Shown here: positions 5,553 to 6,424 of the stretch, piece after piece
Position numbering within the stretch: position 1 is the stretch's first letter
Layout: each line of letters starts with the position of its first letter
From: Bacteroidales bacterium
Lineage (GTDB): Bacteria; Bacteroidota; Bacteroidia; Bacteroidales; P3
Assembly (NCBI GenBank): GCA_021443125.1
Contig: JABUUQ010000002.1
Span: forward strand, 1,116,149 to 1,122,572
Direction of reading: 5' to 3'
DNA length: 6,424 nucleotides
The notes under the pieces: model-generated
Told to the model about the DNA's origin: nothing
What the model saw: the letters and a program-made list of their open reading frames with translations, nothing else
The model's database searches: none
Translations under genes and position numbers: made by a program

Positions 5553-6413
5553 ATGAATAGCGTAGTTATAGTTCTTCCAATTCTTACTGTGCTGATGTTT
5601 GAGTTGGGATTAAATCTTAAAATTGACGATTTTACTCTTTTGGTCAAGCGTCCCAAAGCAATTTTTGTGGCATTGTTTGGGCAGATAATTCTTTTACCTT
5701 TGGTGGCTTTTGGATTGTGTCATTTGTTTCACCTCTCTCCTATTTTTGCTGTGGGAATGATGCTTATTGCCTGCTGTCCTGGCGGTTCAAGTTCCAATGT
5801 CTTTTCCATGCTTGCCAAAGGCGATGTTGCCCTTAGTGTTTCCCTTACAGCACTAAGCAGCATTATAACCCTTTTCACTTTGCCAATCATTATGAGTTTT
5901 GCCACCGACTATTTTGCTTTCCAATCCACAGAACAAATATCTCTGCCCATAGGCAACCTTCTAAAACAAAACCTTTTGCTTATGTTTCTGCCTATTATTA
6001 TAGGTATTATTCTCAACTACAAATGCAATAATGTTGCTCAAAAGATAGAAAAAGTTTTGTCAAAACTTGCCTTTCCTTGTCTTATGCTTTTGGCTGGTAT
6101 TTTCTTCGTTGAACAATACAGCACAATAATAAATAATATACTAACCCTTGGCTCTTGCATACTTTGCCTTTTGCTTGCCTGCATATTCGTTGCTTTTCTT
6201 ATTGCAAAGATTTTCAGACTCAACAAAAAAGAAGAACGCACCACACTTATAGAGGTAGGAATGCAGAACGCAGCACAAGCCATAGCCATTGCATCCTCAC
6301 CATTCATTATGAACAATTCAAAAATTGCTATCCCTGCAATACTTTATGCCCTTCTAATGAATGTAGTCCTTCTTTCCTATGTTGCAATAATAAAAAAGAA
6401 GAAAGAGAATTAA
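5553..6413 (+). CDS. Bile acid:sodium symporter (BASS) family transporter
   Basis: The 286-residue, strongly hydrophobic protein has about ten membrane segments and belongs to the SBF/BASS family (PF01758). It is expected to import an organic anion with Na+. Core motifs are CCPGGSSSNVFSMLAKGD (74-91) and LIEVGMQNAAQAIAIA (232-247). By spacing, Ser81, Asn82, Ser95, Thr99 and Glu234 match Na1 of the Neisseria ASBT structure (S114, N115, S128, T132, E260). Gln44, Glu234, Val235, Met237 and Gln238 match Na2 (Q77, E260, V261, M263, Q264). Both sodium sites therefore look intact. The substrate is not predictable; bile acids, pantoate-like acids and other anions are known in the family. I chose the ATG at 5553 over the in-frame ATG at 5505, because 5505 lies next to and would translate through the terminator hairpin, adding 16 residues outside the family's usual start. 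No clear promoter was found, and there is little room for one after the terminator. Confidence 0.9.
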   Translation: MNSVVIVLPILTVLMFELGLNLKIDDFTLLVKRPKAIFVALFGQIILLPLVAFGLCHLFHLSPIFAVGMMLIACCPGGSSSNVFSMLAKGDVALSVSLTALSSIITLFTLPIIMSFATDYFAFQSTEQISLPIGNLLKQNLLLMFLPIIIGIILNYKCNNVAQKIEKVLSKLAFPCLMLLAGIFFVEQYSTIINNILTLGSCILCLLLACIFVAFLIAKIFRLNKKEERTTLIEVGMQNAAQAIAIASSPFIMNNSKIAIPAILYALLMNVVLLSYVAIIKKKKEN

Positions 6414-6424
6414 AAGTTGTTGTA

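Overview
This 6.4 kb window looks like chromosomal DNA from a low-GC member of the Bacteroidota, probably the order Bacteroidales. Three things point that way. Two divergent genes carry matches to the Bacteroidetes -7 promoter element (TAnnTTTG). Most starts are preceded by A/T-rich sequence rather than a strong Shine-Dalgarno site. The gene families also fit: a PorT-like outer-membrane beta-barrel protein, and an etfB-etfA-acyl-CoA dehydrogenase cluster typical of anaerobes. No phage, IS, CRISPR, tRNA or rRNA was seen.

Layout: the left arm (1-1569) is on the minus strand and reads crcB (fluoride channel), then trmH/SpoU-type tRNA 2'-O-methyltransferase, then a beta-barrel outer-membrane protein that runs off the left edge. 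Gaps are 17 and 41 bp, so co-transcription is plausible. The right arm (1842-6413) is on the plus strand and reads etfB, etfA, a large 571-residue acyl-CoA dehydrogenase, a strong intrinsic terminator, and then a bile-acid:sodium-symporter-family (BASS) transporter.

The 272-bp intergenic region between the arms (1570-1841) is very AT-rich and is the most structured non-coding part. It holds two outward-facing -7 elements, a perfect 9-mer DnaA box (TTATCCACA on the minus strand), three copies of a 21-bp-period AT-rich repeat in the crcB leader, and a 12-codon upstream ORF that ends 2 bp before etfB.

Functionally, EtfB and EtfA form a heterodimeric flavoprotein that exchanges electrons with the acyl-CoA dehydrogenase encoded just downstream. 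The three genes make a compact redox module. Whether it runs oxidatively, as an enoyl-CoA reductase, or with flavin-based bifurcation cannot be settled from this window. The BASS transporter keeps every Na+-site residue I could place by spacing against the bacterial ASBT structure, so sodium-coupled import is likely, but its substrate is unknown. The terminator hairpin covers the first in-frame ATG of the transporter, so I place its start 48 bases further in. I see no clear new defence or mobile system; the intergenic DnaA-box/repeat region is the best candidate for something overlooked.
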